Positions 57,851 to 64,000 of a DNA stretch of 64,000 nucleotides are shown here, piece by piece. The notes below the pieces were generated by a model. It was given only the letters and a program-made list of their open reading frames with translations. It was not told the origin of the DNA and did not search any database. A program made the translations under genes and the position numbers. How positions within the stretch are numbered: position 1 is the first letter of the stretch; each line of letters opens with the position of its first letter. Location of the stretch: NCBI RefSeq assembly GCF_001310895.1, contig NZ_BAZS01000013.1:18927-82926 (forward strand). The letters run 5' to 3'. This stretch comes from Virgibacillus halodenitrificans JCM 12304. Lineage in GTDB: Bacteria > Bacillota > Bacilli > Bacillales > Amphibacillaceae.

Positions 57851-58540
57851 ATGAAAGTAAAAAAAATGATGAGAAGAGCGAGCATGATAACGTTGGTACT
57901 TATTGCATTTTTTGTTACAGTTACTACAATCTCAAATGTAAGTTTATCAGATATAGAGAAATGGGTTGAAAAAACTTCCTTGTTTACCGCAGCTAAAGCT
58001 GGTTCACCTGCAAGCTACAAACAAATTGCTCTTCAAGAGAAAAAATTAAATTATATTCAACAAGACAAACGATATATCTCAAGTGAACAAATCAGTGGGC
58101 CATCTTCAATTGAGGAAGCAGTAGACTTTTCAAAATACCCGATGGCAACTGTAGTAGCAACAGGCTATACAGCAGGAGTGGAATCAACTGGAAAAACACC
58201 AGACCACCCGGAATACGGCATAACCTTTTCAGGCGTTCAAGTAAAAAGAGACTTATACTCTACGATCGCAGCGGATTTAAATGTATATCCAATTGGGACA
58301 GTTATGTATATACCTGGATATGGCTATGGGGTAGTAGCTGATAAAGGAAGCGCTATTAATGGGAATAAAATAGATTTATTTTATGATTCTGTTGAAGACG
58401 TATATTCTCAGTGGGGAAAGAAAAAGCTGGATGTATACATTTTGGAAGAAGGCGATGGTTCACTAACTGAAGAAACATTAAACAAATTAAATGAAAATGA
58501 AGCATTACAAGTGTTTAGACAACAGTTTATTCAAGAGTAA
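57851..58540 (+). CDS. yuiC: 3D-domain protein YuiC (Sps/MltA-like)
   Basis: A 229-residue secreted or anchored protein. It has an N-terminal membrane or signal segment (about 10-30), a middle linker, and a 3D domain (V-A-D-K-G-S-A-I, then K-I-D-L-F-Y-D-S), whose three Asp give the name. In B. subtilis YuiC is a muralytic transglycosylase-like enzyme related to resuscitation-promoting factors. The start is ATG 57851, with AGAGGTG in front. A terminator follows. Confidence 0.88.
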   Translation: MKVKKMMRRASMITLVLIAFFVTVTTISNVSLSDIEKWVEKTSLFTAAKAGSPASYKQIALQEKKLNYIQQDKRYISSEQISGPSSIEEAVDFSKYPMATVVATGYTAGVESTGKTPDHPEYGITFSGVQVKRDLYSTIAADLNVYPIGTVMYIPGYGYGVVADKGSAINGNKIDLFYDSVEDVYSQWGKKKLDVYILEEGDGSLTEETLNKLNENEALQVFRQQFIQE

Positions 58541-58580
58541 ATGATTTTAAAAGCCTAAAACCATATTATATTAATAATTA

Positions 58581-58630
58581 AAAAATCCGAACTGATTCAT
58601 TTTCTAATGAATTTCCGTTCGGATTTTTTA
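58581..58630 (+). terminator. Terminator after yuiC
   Basis: An outer stem AAAAATCCGAAC / GTTCGGATTTTT encloses an inner TTCATT / AATGAA hairpin, followed by a T run. Confidence 0.85.
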
Positions 58631-58679
58631 TGGAAATGGTGCGATCTATACCGAAAAATTCGGTTTAAAATAATCTTCT

Positions 58680-59174
58680 TTAGTTTGATATCGAGATTAT
58701 GCTAATAAAGTTGATATAGTAAAAAGCTATTGCCACGCCAGAGAGGCCACCAAAAAAAACCTCAATCGGTTGATGTCCTAATAATTCTTTTAATTCCTGC
58801 CTTTTTTCATATTCCTTCTTACGATTCCAATCCTTGGCTCCATCTACAAATAATTGAAAGTCCTTAATCAATTGGTTTAATACGATAGCCTGTTCTCCAG
58901 CTTGTCTACGCACACCTGAAGCATCAAACATAATAATAATACTAAAAACGCATGAAACAGCAAACATGGTTGAAGAAACGCCCTCCATAATTCCCACGCT
59001 TGTTGTTAAAGCAGCAACCGCAGCTGAATGGCTGCTCGGCATACCTCCAGTACTAAAGGCAAGACCAGGGCGAAATTCTTTTGTAACAACAAGTTTAATT
59101 GGAATTTTTACAACCTGTGCAAAGATAATAGCAGTTAATGCTGATAAGAGAGGGAAATTCATCAATACATCCAT
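58680..59174 (-). CDS. yuiD: Divergent PAP2-family membrane protein YuiD
   Basis: A 164-residue membrane protein of the divergent PAP2 phosphatase family. The core motif G-G-M-P-S-S-H-S-A near residue 45 and the D-A-S-G-V-R-R block near 87 are typical. It acts on a lipid phosphate or is a structural relative. The substrate is unknown. ATG 59174 has GGAAGGA in front. Confidence 0.88.
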   Translation of the reverse strand: MDVLMNFPLLSALTAIIFAQVVKIPIKLVVTKEFRPGLAFSTGGMPSSHSAAVAALTTSVGIMEGVSSTMFAVSCVFSIIIMFDASGVRRQAGEQAIVLNQLIKDFQLFVDGAKDWNRKKEYEKRQELKELLGHQPIEVFFGGLSGVAIAFYYINFISIISISN

Positions 59175-59321
59175 ATTTGAGCATCCTTCCTTCCTAAAGG
59201 ATTGTAGTTAGTTAATATTAACATAAGAAAAGGTATATCGTATAACAATTATGCAACTTTTGAGGAACCAATAGCCATTTGGCATAATGAGTTATAATAT
59301 ATATGATGTGTTTAAGTAATG

Positions 59322-59727
59322 ATTCGCAAAATAGATGAACTGCGAACTAACTTGTGTGTTTGCAAATAACCGTTTAGAAAATAACGTATAGTGAACAAAC
59401 TATAGCTAGTTTGCGAATGTTTCCGGCGGATTATCTTGATCTCCTGCCGATTAATTCACTCTCCGGCGGATTATTTCGCTCTGCAGCCGACTAATTTGTT
59501 CTCCAGCGGATTATTTCGCTCTGCAGCCGATTAAATTGTTCTCCGGCGTATTATGTCGCTCTGCAGCTGATTAAATTGTTCTCCGGCGTATTATGTCGCT
59601 CTCATGCTGATTAATTCACTCTCCGGCAGATTATCTCGTTCTGCTGCCGATTAACTCATTCTTCGGAGGATTGCTTCTCTCTGCAGCTGATAGTCCACAC
59701 TACTTCGCATTTCCTCCTACTATGAAT
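59322..59727. repeat. Modular intergenic repeat, copy E, carrying a tandem array
   Basis: The left end (TTCGCAAAATAGATGAACTG then CGAACTAACTTGTGTG) and the right end (CACACTACTTCGCATTTCC, TCCTACTATG) form imperfect inverted repeats of about 30 bp. The outer sequences match the ends of copies A, C and D. The inside is not the usual module but the tandem array at 59421-59695. It lies between convergent yuiD and deoD, with no ORF. Confidence 0.75.
59421..59695. repeat. 40-bp tandem array built of two 20-bp halves, about 6.9 copies
   Basis: Units begin exactly every 40 bp at 59421, 59461, 59501, 59541, 59581, 59621 and 59661 (last one partial). Each unit is a pair of related 20-mers: first CTCCGGCGGATTATTTCGCT, then CTGCAGCCGATTAAATTGTT. 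The halves share GC-GATTA at the same place, so the basic period is 20 bp and about 14 halves are visible. Units differ by a few bases and none has an insertion or deletion. There is no spacer. Confidence 0.9.
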
Positions 59728-59769
59728 GTACGAAATAATATTTGTACCTCAACATTTTCAATAGAAGCA

Positions 59770-59801
59770 AAAAGGAACAGCCTATTTCTGGCTGTTCCTT
59801 T
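59770..59801 (-). terminator. Terminator of deoD
   Basis: AAAGGAACAGCC / GGCTGTTCCTTT with a seven-base loop. On the minus strand it ends in a T run after the deoD stop. Confidence 0.9.
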
Positions 59802-59811
59802 GGAATAACTA

Positions 59812-60519
59812 CTATTTTATTGCAGCTTCTAATGCAATTTCCATCATTTCATTAAAAGTTGTTTGACGTTCTTCGGCTGTTGTTTCTTCACCTGTTAAGA
59901 TATGGTCAGAAACAGTAAGCACGGAAAGAGCTTGGCGATCATACTTCGCTGCTAGCGTATATAAGGCTGTTGTTTCCATTTCAACAGCAAGTACTTTATA
60001 ACTAGCCAATAATTCATTTATTTCCTTACCATTATCACGGTAAAACGTATCGCTTGTAAATACGTTACCTACACGTAAATTCATCCCTTTTTCCTGACCA
60101 ACATCATATGCTTTTTTCAGAAGGTCAAAATCTGCAAGGGGAGCATAATCAATGTGATCGAAAACCATCTTGTTCACTTGAGAATCGGAAGTAGACCCTT
60201 GCGCCAAGATAACATCTCTAACTTTTACGTCCTTCTGAATAGCACCACAAGTTCCTACACGAATTAACTTTTTAACATCATAACTTTGAATTAACTCGTT
60301 TACATAAATGGATATGGATGGAACTCCCATTCCTGTTCCTTGAACGGATACCCGCTCTCCTTTGTATGTCCCTGTAAATCCGTACATTCCTCGCACGTCA
60401 TTATATTTTGTTACATCTTCAAGAAAAGTATCAGCTATATACTTAGCCCTTAATGGATCACCAGGCAATAATATCTTGTCAGCTATTTCGCCCTTTTTTG
60501 CTCCAATATGTACACTCAT
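59812..60519 (-). CDS. deoD: Purine-nucleoside phosphorylase DeoD
   Basis: A 235-residue phosphorylase of the trimeric-hexameric type. Family blocks are [22 protein letters not shown] and V-S-D-H-I. It splits purine nucleosides to base and ribose-1-phosphate. The start is ATG 60519, with AAGGAGGAA in front. A longer frame to 60582 lacks a site. Confidence 0.95.
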   Translation of the reverse strand: MSVHIGAKKGEIADKILLPGDPLRAKYIADTFLEDVTKYNDVRGMYGFTGTYKGERVSVQGTGMGVPSISIYVNELIQSYDVKKLIRVGTCGAIQKDVKVRDVILAQGSTSDSQVNKMVFDHIDYAPLADFDLLKKAYDVGQEKGMNLRVGNVFTSDTFYRDNGKEINELLASYKVLAVEMETTALYTLAAKYDRQALSVLTVSDHILTGEETTAEERQTTFNEMMEIALEAAIK

Positions 60520-60730
60520 ATTATATTCCTCCTTATAAACTATCGCTACATTAAAATTATCACAATGCCTGGCGAAAGACAATTATTGTGAGTTTAGTCA
60601 AACGTCCATGTGTTTTCATTTCAAAATCACTATCATATAGTATATAATATAATTGGTTAAACTAATCAAATACACTAAATTGTACTAAGATAATTGGTAC
60701 ATAGTTAATAAACTGGAAGGATGATAAAGT

Positions 60731-60994
60731 ATGAAAGAGCAAACTTTTACAATTACAGCGGAAACAGGTGTCCATGCCCGTCCGGCTACTTTACTAGTTA
60801 ATAAAGCTGGTCAATTTGAGTCTGAAGTGGAAGCAACCTACAATGATAAAACAGTAAACCTTAAATCCATTATGGGTGTAATGTCCTTAGGAATTCCAAA
60901 AGGGGCAGAAGTTAAAATTACAGTAAATGGCAGTGACGAAGAAGAAGCATTAAATGGTGTTGCTGAAGTAATAAAAGAACATTTAGGCGAATAG
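60731..60994 (+). CDS. ptsH: Phosphocarrier HPr
   Basis: An 87-residue HPr protein. His 15 in G-V-H-A-R-P-A is the phosphorylation site from enzyme I. Ser 46 in L-K-S-I-M-G is the HPr-kinase site. The Crh paralogue would have Gln at 15, so this is true HPr. It is alone, with no ptsI next to it, and a terminator follows at once. Ribosome site GGAAGGATG precedes ATG 60731. Confidence 0.94.
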   Translation: MKEQTFTITAETGVHARPATLLVNKAGQFESEVEATYNDKTVNLKSIMGVMSLGIPKGAEVKITVNGSDEEEALNGVAEVIKEHLGE

Positions 60995-61002
60995 TAGTAA
61001 CT

Positions 61003-61036
61003 AAAAGCTAGAGGGGGCCTCTAGCTTTTAAATTTT
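61003..61036 (+). terminator. Terminator of ptsH
   Basis: AAAAGCTAGAGG / CCTCTAGCTTTT is followed by T-rich sequence. Confidence 0.9.
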
Positions 61037-61105
61037 TTATATGATAATACAAAGAGCTGAGCTACTTTAAATTTATTTTTTGAACAAAAACTTATGAGCA
61101 TTTAA

Positions 61106-61498
61106 TTAATAATATTTATCCTTATAATATTTGTTTTCTAATTCTGTTAACGTACGGTAAGCTTTGTTATTGAAATCATTATCCTTACTGCATAACTTTT
61201 CTTTATATACATTCACAGCATCGCGTAACGATTCATTGTATTCAGGAATAATATCATTGTAAGGATGAACAGCTAGTTTTTTTACATTCATTTTTTCATG
61301 AGGGGCTAACGCTTTCCGTTCATGAAAAAATACTCCTTCAACTTCGCCGGGATGGTGAATATCTCCTTGCAAGGGATGCTTGAGCACTGCGTGTACCTCG
61401 ATAAGGTAGCGATTGCCCCTGTCTTCTTTGACCGTTCCTATGTATGTTCCAGAATTATAATGTGCTTTTACATTGGCTCCTATTTCAACTTCCGCCAT
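61106..61498 (-). CDS. kapB: Kinase-associated protein KapB
   Basis: A 130-residue protein like KapB, which in B. subtilis supports KinB signalling into the sporulation phosphorelay. The protein is basic and hydrophilic and has the family blocks Y-I-G-T-V-K-E-D-R-G and Q-G-D-I-H-H-P-G. Ribosome site AAAGGAGG precedes ATG 61498. It lies between ptsH and a small membrane gene. Confidence 0.85.
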   Translation of the reverse strand: MAEVEIGANVKAHYNSGTYIGTVKEDRGNRYLIEVHAVLKHPLQGDIHHPGEVEGVFFHERKALAPHEKMNVKKLAVHPYNDIIPEYNESLRDAVNVYKEKLCSKDNDFNNKAYRTLTELENKYYKDKYY

Positions 61499-61616
61499 CG
61501 TAAAACCTCCTTTTATTCTATTTTGCCAAAAATGTCACAGATTAGCGAATATTTAGCTATGTCTGTATCGAATAAAATTATGATTTGTTATACTGTGATT
61601 AAAGGACGTGAAATTA

Positions 61617-61814
61617 ATGATGCCATTTCTTTATTTTCCAGAAGATAAGTCAGAATATATTCCAGCAATTATTTCTTTAACCATCTTCATGATTGCTGCT
61701 GGAGTTGTTATGTACTTAATCTATAAAAAGTCAAAAAAAGATGAAAAATCATTTAATGAAAGATACAATGATCAACTAAATAATAATTCAGATCAAGAAA
61801 AAAACCCCCTTTAA
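61617..61814 (+). CDS. Small single-pass membrane protein, 65 residues
   Basis: A 65-residue protein with a short outer segment, one hydrophobic helix (about residues 15-37) and a basic, charged tail (K-K-S-K-K-D-E-K). The start is ATG 61617, with AAAGGA ten bases upstream. GTG 61608 is too close to that site. It diverges from kapB. I do not recognise the family. Confidence 0.65.
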   Translation: MMPFLYFPEDKSEYIPAIISLTIFMIAAGVVMYLIYKKSKKDEKSFNERYNDQLNNNSDQEKNPL

Positions 61815-61830
61815 AATGGGGGTTTTATTT
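61801..61830 (+). terminator. Terminator of the small membrane gene
   Basis: AAAACCCCCTTT / AATGGGGGTTTT overlaps the last codons and is followed by T residues. Confidence 0.85.
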
Positions 61831-62003
61831 GCTGTATAATGATTAGGTAAGTCCGATTCGCTAAAGAAGTTTTTCAATAAAGTTATTGCTGCTTGACGAA
61901 CAAAACGATGTGAATGGTTAGTAAGTTATTATCTGGTTTTTGTACGTTTATCCTTTTGTAAGTTGTAAATACTAACAGAAAGTAGTTAAAAGGGGTTCAT
62001 TTT

Positions 62004-62579
62004 ATGAGACTTTTTATCATAGTATTTATTTTACTCTTGGTTTCCTGCCAAAGTAATCCAGACAAAACAAGAGAAGTAGAAATGTATAATGCTGATGGCG
62101 ATTTAGTCGGTAATGCAAAGATAAGCGAAAAACCGGATGGAGTAAGTATTAAATTAAAGTTAGAAGGTTTATCTCCAGGATTGCATGGTATCCATGTACA
62201 CGAATATCCTTCTTGCAAGGGGCCTGATTTCAAGAGTGCAGGTAGTCACTTTAATCCTGAAGGAAAAGAGCATGGTTTAATGCATCCAAAAGGAGCTCAT
62301 TTAGGTGATTTACCAAACATTGAGGCGGATGCAGGAGGGCTAGTTGATGCTGAATTGATGCTGGCTGGCGCTACTTTATCTGAAGGAAAGAAATCGATAT
62401 TGACTGGTGAGGGTACTTCACTTGTGGTAGACGAAGGTAAAGATGACGGGGTAAGTCAACCTGCTGGTAATACAGGTGCGAGAATTATCTGTGGGGAAAT
62501 TAAAACGGATCCGGGTTCCGAAGATAATTCTGGGTCACCAACTGACCCCACTCAGTTTAATGAGAAACAAGAAGAATAA
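62004..62579 (+). CDS. SodC-like (Cu/Zn superoxide dismutase family) lipoprotein, one Cu ligand missing
   Basis: A 191-residue lipoprotein. The lipobox L-L-V-S-C is at about residues 11-15, then a SodC-type domain, then a short acidic and Pro/Gln tail. Ligands seen: H-V-H in G-I-H-V-H-E, His in A-G-S-H-F-N-P, His in K-E-H-G, and H/D in A-H-L-G-D. The last Cu ligand, normally His in V-x-H before the G-x-G-A-R-x-x-C-G block, is Asp here (L-V-V-D-E). The disulfide Cys pair is kept. It may bind Zn but perhaps not Cu. YojM of B. subtilis is a known copper-poor relative. Confidence 0.85.
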   Translation: MRLFIIVFILLLVSCQSNPDKTREVEMYNADGDLVGNAKISEKPDGVSIKLKLEGLSPGLHGIHVHEYPSCKGPDFKSAGSHFNPEGKEHGLMHPKGAHLGDLPNIEADAGGLVDAELMLAGATLSEGKKSILTGEGTSLVVDEGKDDGVSQPAGNTGARIICGEIKTDPGSEDNSGSPTDPTQFNEKQEE

Positions 62580-62582
62580 TTT

Positions 62583-62613
62583 ATAGCCACCAAGGACATA
62601 TCCATGGTGGCTA
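62583..62613. terminator. Hairpin between the SodC-like gene and the aminotransferase gene
   Basis: TAGCCACCA / TGGTGGCTA with a 12-base loop between convergent genes. There is no strong T run. Confidence 0.6.
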
Positions 62614-62616
62614 AGA

Positions 62617-63786
62617 TTAGTTTGCTTCTATTGCCTTAACTAAACGGTTAACTCCTTCTTCTAATGTAGCTTTAGGGCAGGCGATGTTCATTCGCATAAA
62701 TTGATTTCCTTCTACTCCATAAGAAGCCCCTGGATTTAGTCCCACTTTTGCTTTCTTGATCATAAATTCCTTTAATTCTTCTGGGTTCATGTTTAGATTA
62801 CTGCAATCAATCCACAGTAGATAAGTACCTTCTGTTTGAACTACTTTTAGTCCAGTACTATGTTTCTCGAACATTTCAACGACGTAGTTTCTATTCCTTT
62901 CTAAAATCTCCAGTAATTCATCCAGCCATTGCTCTCCATGAAGATATGCTGTTTCCAATGCTACATTTCCCATTGTGTTTAACATGCCTAGTCCTTGGCT
63001 GCTAAAACAGGCATCTATTTTCTCGCGCATTTCTTTATTTGCAGTAACAATATATGAAGCTTGTAAACCTGCTAAGTTGAATGTTTTACTTGGTGCCATA
63101 CAAGTAATGGTCATGTCTGCTATCTCTTCTGATATGGATGCAAATGGGATATGCTTATTATCGGATAAAGTTAAATCTCCGTGTATCTCGTCAGCAATAC
63201 AGATAACCTCATGTTTAATACAAAGATCAGCAATACGTTCAAGTTCCTCACGCGCCCAAACTCTACCCACTGGATTATGTGGAGAACAAAGAATGAGTGC
63301 TTTTGCTCCTTGCTTCATTTTTTCTTCCAGGTCTTCAAAGTCAATAGTGTAATAATTATTTTTATAACGAAGTGGGTTCTTGACTAGCTGTCTGTCATGA
63401 CTGTTAATAACATTGAAAAAAGGCGTGTATACAGGTGTTTGAATAATCACCTTGTCTCCTGGGTTTGTAAGAGCCTGTATTGCCATATGTAAGCTTGTTA
63501 CCACCCCTGGACTAAAGGATAGCCACTCATCATTGATTTTCCAATTATGGCGTTTATCTAACCAATTTACAATAGAGTCCTTCACATCTTGATCAACTGC
63601 TGTGTAACCGAAAACTCCGTGCTCCGTTCTGCTCACTAGCGCATCCAATACTTGCTGTGGAGCTTTAAAATCCATATCTGCTACCCACATTGGTAGAACT
63701 TCATCTGTGCTAAATACTGCCTTTCGCATATCCCATTTTACTGACCGTGTATGCAGTCTGTCCTGAATTGTATCAAATAAACTCAT
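62617..63786 (-). CDS. MalY/PatB-family PLP enzyme (probable cystathionine beta-lyase)
   Basis: A 389-residue class I/II aminotransferase-fold enzyme. The PLP lysine lies in A-P-S-K-T-F-N-L-A-G-L. Other marks are L-P-M-W-V-A-D-M-D-F near the start, typical of MalY/PatB, and S-P-H-N-P-V-G-R. These enzymes cleave cystathionine or cysteine C-S bonds, and PatB does so in B. subtilis. Ribosome site GAGGTGAAA precedes ATG 63786. Exact substrate is not shown. Confidence 0.9.
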   Translation of the reverse strand: MSLFDTIQDRLHTRSVKWDMRKAVFSTDEVLPMWVADMDFKAPQQVLDALVSRTEHGVFGYTAVDQDVKDSIVNWLDKRHNWKINDEWLSFSPGVVTSLHMAIQALTNPGDKVIIQTPVYTPFFNVINSHDRQLVKNPLRYKNNYYTIDFEDLEEKMKQGAKALILCSPHNPVGRVWAREELERIADLCIKHEVICIADEIHGDLTLSDNKHIPFASISEEIADMTITCMAPSKTFNLAGLQASYIVTANKEMREKIDACFSSQGLGMLNTMGNVALETAYLHGEQWLDELLEILERNRNYVVEMFEKHSTGLKVVQTEGTYLLWIDCSNLNMNPEELKEFMIKKAKVGLNPGASYGVEGNQFMRMNIACPKATLEEGVNRLVKAIEAN

Positions 63787-63916
63787 AATTTCACCTCATA
63801 GTACTTTATTTTATTCTATTATAACAAAGATTATCTTTATCGAGTGATTGTAGAACTTGTCTCGTAATTTTATTTCGGTTCTATAGCAAATGTTGGGGTA
63901 CAAACGTATTTTGTTC

Positions 63917-64000
63917 ATTCATAGTAGGAGTAAAATGCGACGTAAATTTATTGATGAAAAACTCAGTGAAATATTTGAGGAGAAGTGCCCCATTGATTTT
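63917..64000. repeat. Modular intergenic repeat, copy D, cut by the window edge
   Basis: TCATAGTAGGAGTAAAATGC, then GACGTAAATT, T-TGATGAAAAACTC and ATATTTGAGGAGAAGTGCCC match the outer module of copy C (inverted) and B. It continues past 64000. The 130 bp between the aminotransferase gene and this end show nothing else. Confidence 0.7.

Noticed and set aside
59421..59695. CRISPR array
   Set aside because: The units are contiguous 20/40-bp repeats with no unique spacers, and there are no cas genes within the window.

Overview
The window is about 64 kb of low-GC chromosome from a member of the Bacillaceae. Gene content and order point to the halotolerant Oceanobacillus/Virgibacillus group, but the genus is an inference. 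The evidence is gene order matching the Bacillus subtilis yus-suf-yun-yut-yum-yui block, sporulation genes (yunB, lytH, yutH, a YhcN/YlaJ-type lipoprotein), and several Na+-linked or osmolyte-type transporters (BCCT, NhaC, NSS). The glyoxylate-shunt pair aceBA is also present. There are no rRNA or tRNA genes, no phage, no transposase and no CRISPR array. Nearly all of it is ordinary core chromosome.

Layout. 1-4.1 kb: a partial aromatic-acid exporter-like membrane protein (-), a 31-residue zinc-ribbon peptide, then aceB-aceA. 4.2-9.1 kb: a CwlO-like cell-wall hydrolase, a mobile-looking GC-rich repeat, a frameshifted BCCT osmolyte transporter and a frameshifted VLRF1-type protein. 9.1-12.9 kb (-): a tightly packed znuA-znuC-znuB-zur-crcB-crcB run with two Zur-box-like operators over the znuA promoter. 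13.0-16.0 kb: csoR-copA-copZ copper efflux. 16.1-22.6 kb: proline dehydrogenase, then fadN-fadA-fadE behind a perfect FadR-type operator. 22.8-24.5 kb: yusI, gcvH, yusF and yusE. 24.5-27.3 kb: a SAM (S-box) riboswitch and metN-metP-metQ. 27.4-28.6 kb: a 56-codon ORF and a second copy of the repeat. 28.7-33.9 kb: sufC-sufD-sufS-sufU-sufB. 34.1-38.8 kb: yunE, yunD, yunC, an HD-GYP protein and yunB.

38.8-40.8 kb: a lysine riboswitch with its terminator, controlling a (frameshifted) NhaC-family transporter, which is therefore a likely lysine importer. 40.8-43.3 kb: a third repeat copy, then an NSS transporter with its 35-residue MetS-type partner. 43.3-52.4 kb: lytH, a YutC-like lipoprotein, yutD, a small hypothetical gene, an amidase, a DUF3055 gene, a HepT-like (DUF86) gene, a SufR-like regulator, yutF, yutG, yutH and a frameshifted hydroxyacid dehydrogenase. 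52.4-57.6 kb: yutI (NifU-like), yuzD, dapF, an A-type Fe-S carrier, yumC, yumB and yuiB. 57.8-64 kb: yuiC, yuiD, a 40-bp tandem array inside another repeat element, deoD, a lone ptsH, kapB, a small membrane protein, a SodC-like lipoprotein, a MalY/PatB aminotransferase, and the edge of a fifth repeat.

Themes. Metal homeostasis (Zn, Cu), Fe-S cluster building (sufCDSUB, yutI, the A-type carrier and a SufR-like regulator), fatty-acid and two-carbon use (fadNAE, aceBA), and methionine and lysine uptake under riboswitch control are grouped here. Four genes each appear to have lost one G:C base from a short G or C run, which looks more like sequence error than four separate gene deaths. The most unusual non-coding content is a family of 0.4-0.6 kb modular repeats with imperfect inverted ends. 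One of them carries a strictly phased 20/40-bp tandem array. I found no convincing new defence system or biosynthetic cluster.
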